From NCBI GenBank assembly GCA_032164245.1, contig JAVMKO010000002.1:96609340-96673339 (forward strand): a stretch of DNA of 64,000 nt, in the 5' to 3' direction. Below, piece by piece: positions 60,528-64,000 of the stretch (the stretch's first letter is position 1; every line of letters starts with the position of its first letter). The notes under the pieces were generated by a model. The model made no database searches, was not told the DNA's origin, and worked only from the letters and a program-made list of their open reading frames with translations. Both the position numbers and the translations under genes were made by a program. This stretch comes from Sternotherus odoratus (taxonomy: Eukaryota > Chordata > Testudines > Kinosternidae).

Positions 60528-63500
60528 CTTGGTTAAGCTGTTCCTCCACTTGCTTGAATAAACCAATACATCGGATCTGGAATGAGTTGTTATTGCTTGA
60601 GTGTATAGTGGTTTTTCAACTTTTTGTTTTGAATTTAGAAGGGAAAGAGCAACCTTTGTTGACAAACCAAGTGGATTGGGATTGTTGAGACTAATAGTCC
60701 AAGTAGAATATGCTGAAGTTTTTTGGTCATTTTGTAGCAGATGTAATGGCTTTCTTTTTAATAGATAACACCATGTAAAATTTGTTGAAGTTTTTAGGCT
60801 TGGAAATGACAACCGTTGTGTATCCTCTGCATTTGCCACAGACAGAGTAGTTTCAGAGTTTGCTTGGCCTTGGATATTAATTTGTGTGCCCTCATTATTC
60901 ACCCGTGGGGACCACCTTTCTTGACTATTACCTAAAGCCTTCAGAAGAGAAGTCTGATTATTCACTGCAGAAGATTCAGATGGCTTTTTAACTTCAAAAC
61001 TTGGAGGTGCAGAAGATAAAAGATTTTCAAATTCTGGTGACTCCTTTATGGTTTCAGAAACTCCAGTTTTAACACTTTCAGATGGACGATGGTCAGTCAG
61101 TAGCACATCTGCTGAACTGCTATCTTTGCTGCTTTTTTCATGTTGTGGAATAACATCGGGCTCTAATAAGAGACCTTCAAGAGGCTCTGTGGTGCAAATC
61201 TGTCGCACCAATACTGGTTTCTTTTGCCTATTAGGGTCACAGGCTCGAATGTTCAATGGATGCATTGATCTAGCATCTGTTGTACAAGCTGCTCCACTTT
61301 CATCTTTAACACGCTTTTGGTGTTTTTCCATGGCAATATCTAAACTATTGGCTGGTGAGAGCATGCGTTTACTTGATGCTGTCGCTTCTTGTTGGGGGAA
61401 GAGTCCACTAACTGGCAATTTCTGAACAATATTCAAGGAACTTGACAATGGTGAATTTCTACTTCCAGTGTCAGAAAATGAATGATCAAATATAGATGCT
61501 GACTGTGGATTTGGCAAAACCCTCTGATGATCTCTGTGTAACTTTGGCAGCAGAGTTTTCCCTTCAAGAATTGGCACTGTCACGACACTTGTTTTACAGA
61601 CAGACTGATTTATCTGATCCTGCATCACTAAAATTTGGGGAAGAGGTGTAACAGTAGCAAATCCATAAGATGGAACATTACTATGAACACGAACAGGCAC
61701 CACAAAAGGTGGGATGTGATGTATTTGACCACTGGGGTTTCCAGGTATCATATGTTTTCGGGGAGGCATTGAATACAGATTAGACATACTGTCAGCTAAT
61801 TTAGTAGGTACAGATAACGAAGTCCCACTCTGGTCCACACCGATTTGACTTGGAAGAGTGTGGGTTGGGAAAGCAGTTGTTATTGGTTTAGAAGAATACA
61901 ACTTATTTACATGCGGAGCTTTAACTTGAAGCTGATACTTGGGAGCAAAGTAATACTCCTTTTCAACAGACTGACAAGAAAAGGTGGTTGTGTCTGCTTG
62001 TTCTCCTGGGGCTAGTACTTTAAGAGAAGTCTGTGAATGCTGTGTTGAGGGCTGCTGTCCCTGATTATGCAAAACAGGACCTAACGGCTGCTGAACAGAA
62101 GGGAGGCTAAGAGGGTTACAGTTCTGAGTTATTGACTGAGACTCATGTAATGGCTTAGAGCAAGTCTGCGAGTGCTGAGAACTTGAAGGAAACTCCACTG
62201 AAGTTCTACTAGAGGTCTGCAGCCTGTGAAGTGGTACTGTAGACATGTCCGTTGCATGAGCTATTTGAATTGAAGATGAAGATTTAACTTGAGGCAGATG
62301 GTTTTCTGGAGCAATATTTAAAGATATTTGTCTTACAAGTGGTCCCCTCCTCCTTTCTAACAGAGGCACATGTCCGGTAACTCCACAGCCAGAAGACAAC
62401 TTTGGAGAGGATTTCTCTACAAGTGGGGTAGGTTTTGATGGAGATATATTTCCACAATCAAAAGATTTACTTCTGTAATCTACAACCTCCATGGAGGGTT
62501 GTGTGCAGTTAATCTGTTCTGATGCAGCACGTCTCATTTCCCTGCAAGGAGGACCAGGCACACCAAGTGTATTTGAGCCAGCCGGAATTGTAAGGAATTC
62601 TGCTGATTTATTAAGATCTATTTTGGAAGCACACTCGGTTTTAGAAATGTCTTCTTTATCAAATGAAGCTGAGAAACTAGAGGCATGAGATAAACTACTC
62701 TCCCGACTTAAACTTCTAGAAAGTGTGGAGTCAAAGCTTGATTCAGCTGAAGAATGCTCAATTTCAGCCAGCCGGATCCTTTTCTTCTTCGGTGGCAGTT
62801 TTTCTGTTGGCAATTTTGACAGAGTTTCACTACGCTGAGGCCAATTAAATGTCTCTGTTTTTTCCTGATCACTGAATTGGTTTTCCTGGTCCCTGTCTGG
62901 TTCTTCTGTGACCAGTATTTCGGGAACCTGGATGTTATGTTGGCGAACTAGTTTTAATGGCTGCATTACTGCATTTCTTTCATTTGAGACTATTTGATTT
63001 TCCTGAAGTTCCACTCTGGGTGTTTCTGCTGACATTGATTGATGATGCTGGGAAGTATTATGAGGAGAATGCCTTTCCTCTTGAATTACAACTGTGTTCA
63101 GAGAATGGTGCTTCACAGCCTTATTAACCTCTTGAAAAGAAACTGGTGAAACTCTTTCAAAAGATTCTGATTTTTCAAATGAACTGGGTCTGCTCAATGA
63201 ATTAGTGTGCTGTATTACTGAAATGCCAGTTCCTTGTCTTTTCAACTCTACCTTTTCTTGTGCAACTGAACTTGTCTGCTTTTTCATAAGTGGAGAAATC
63301 TTTGGCTCAGTGGTTTGTTCTGTGCCTCGAGCCACAAGCTGAATTTGAGACCTTTGAAGAGGACTGCTACCATGCTGTGGTGAACCTACTATTGTTGCAT
63401 TAGGTTTAGATATACTGGTAAAATCTCCGGGCTTACTTTGACACTCTGTAATCTTTGATGGTATCCCAGTATCATTTTGCTGTGGCTCGTCGTCATCACC

Positions 63501-64000
63501 AACACTTTTCATTTTCCTTCTTTTTCTTATCTGCGGTGTCTGCTCCCAAACACCAGTTGAACTGGCGACTCTGTAGTGCAGAATTTGAGGTTGTGTACTA
63601 CTGGGGACTATCTTATGTTCAGGCTCTCGGATAGCTGCCTTGGTTTTTGGTCCATGCAACTCTGAACAATAAAACTTTTTGTGGTTTTCAAAATTCTCCA
63701 GTTTTCTATATCTGTTTCTGCAAGTTTCACACTCAAACATTGTCCCTCGCCCTGGATGTGCCTTCTTTACTTTTTCCAAATTTGATACTTGTGCAAGTGA
63801 CTTGCTCCTTGGCAATGAGAGTTCAGTAGACAAATTACATCCATGATAACCTTCTTCTATAGAATGTGCTGGTCTGAGAGCATGGCTTTCATTAGTTGAA
63901 GAGTCTTCTATTGCGGTCTGTCTAACAAGAGTGCGAGTATGCCCCCCTTGGTGCAATGGAGTGACAGGTCCTGATAGAAAGACATCATCATACAAAGAGC
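60528..64000 (-). CDS. HIVEP1: HIVEP1, 3' part of the giant coding exon (partial, continues past the window edge)
   Basis: This exon encodes 1157 residues of a large nuclear zinc-finger transcription factor of the ZAS family, which binds kappaB-like enhancer sequences. Numbering from the first complete codon (63998), a CCHC HIVEP-type finger has C90, C93, H106 and C111. A basic cluster (RKRRKMK) lies near residue 158, an NLS-like PPKKKRIRL near 400, and a Ser-rich block follows at about 415-445. The rest is low-complexity and Ser/Gln/Pro-rich, as usual for the family. The reading frame is open to the window edge, so no start codon lies here; codon 63995-63993 is TTG (Leu), not Met. The donor is AAG|GTACTT at 60528/60527, and the frame continues in phase 0 into the next exon. 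HIVEP1 is preferred over HIVEP2/3 because of the C-terminus and finger linker in later exons. The N-terminal finger pair, expected upstream, is outside the window. Confidence 0.95.

Noticed and set aside
63993..63995. Start codon for the giant open frame
   Set aside because: The codon is TTG and the frame is open to the window edge; it is Leu inside a larger exon.

Overview
The window reads as vertebrate nuclear DNA, most likely a turtle (Testudines). It is AT-rich, has long intervals without genes, and has a multi-exon gene with GT-AG introns. It also carries the mix of CR1 tails, hAT/PIF/pogo-like MITEs and a tRNA-derived SINE that I associate with turtles. The repeat names and the turtle call come from recognition, not from a database search; a crocodilian is the main alternative.

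The only gene I can support is HIVEP1 (ZAS-family zinc-finger transcription factor; ZNF40/PRDII-BF1), on the minus strand from about 36.3 kb to beyond the right edge. Six coding exons fit together in one continuous frame: the 3' part of the giant exon (60528-64000), then 53684-53817, 52120-52295, 49484-49585, 41267-41778 and the last coding exon 37061-38227. Together they give about 1853 residues. That is the C-terminal two thirds of the protein: the CCHC HIVEP-type finger, an NLS and Ser-rich stretch, the C-terminal C2H2 finger pair, the acidic region that follows, and the C-terminus. The intron between 53684-53817 and 52120-52295 appears to be a GC-AG intron.

From 1 to about 36.3 kb no cellular gene is recognisable. 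In mammals EDN1 follows HIVEP1, so this is probably HIVEP1-EDN1 intergenic DNA (inference). It holds a palindromic repeat (1-476), several hAT elements with diagnostic 8-bp target-site duplications (1845-2301, 11685-12750, 13359-15113, 27796-28731), and a solo LTR with a 4-bp duplication (30759-31437). It also holds CR1 tails, a MIR-like SINE and simple repeats. The 13.4-15.1 kb hAT element carries a broken Buster/ZBED5-like transposase.

HIVEP1 introns contain further elements: a PIF-like MITE (39234-39496), a small MITE (46245-46364), a tRNA-SINE (about 46735-46915), hAT MITEs (48237-48518, 51492-51990), a GC-rich MITE (49879-50985), a pogo/Tigger MITE (54396-55013), an LTR-like segment (about 57855-58450) and a TIR element (59541-59991).

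The most notable points are structural. A hAT element is nested in a MITE inside one copy of a local duplication whose other copy keeps the empty site. An 18-motif array of alternating inverted repeats lies inside that hAT element. GC-rich tandem arrays recur inside MITEs with unrelated termini. A 213-bp duplication starts just inside the last HIVEP1 intron. I found no operon, CRISPR array or other evident new biological system; this is a gene 3' half plus repeat-rich flank.
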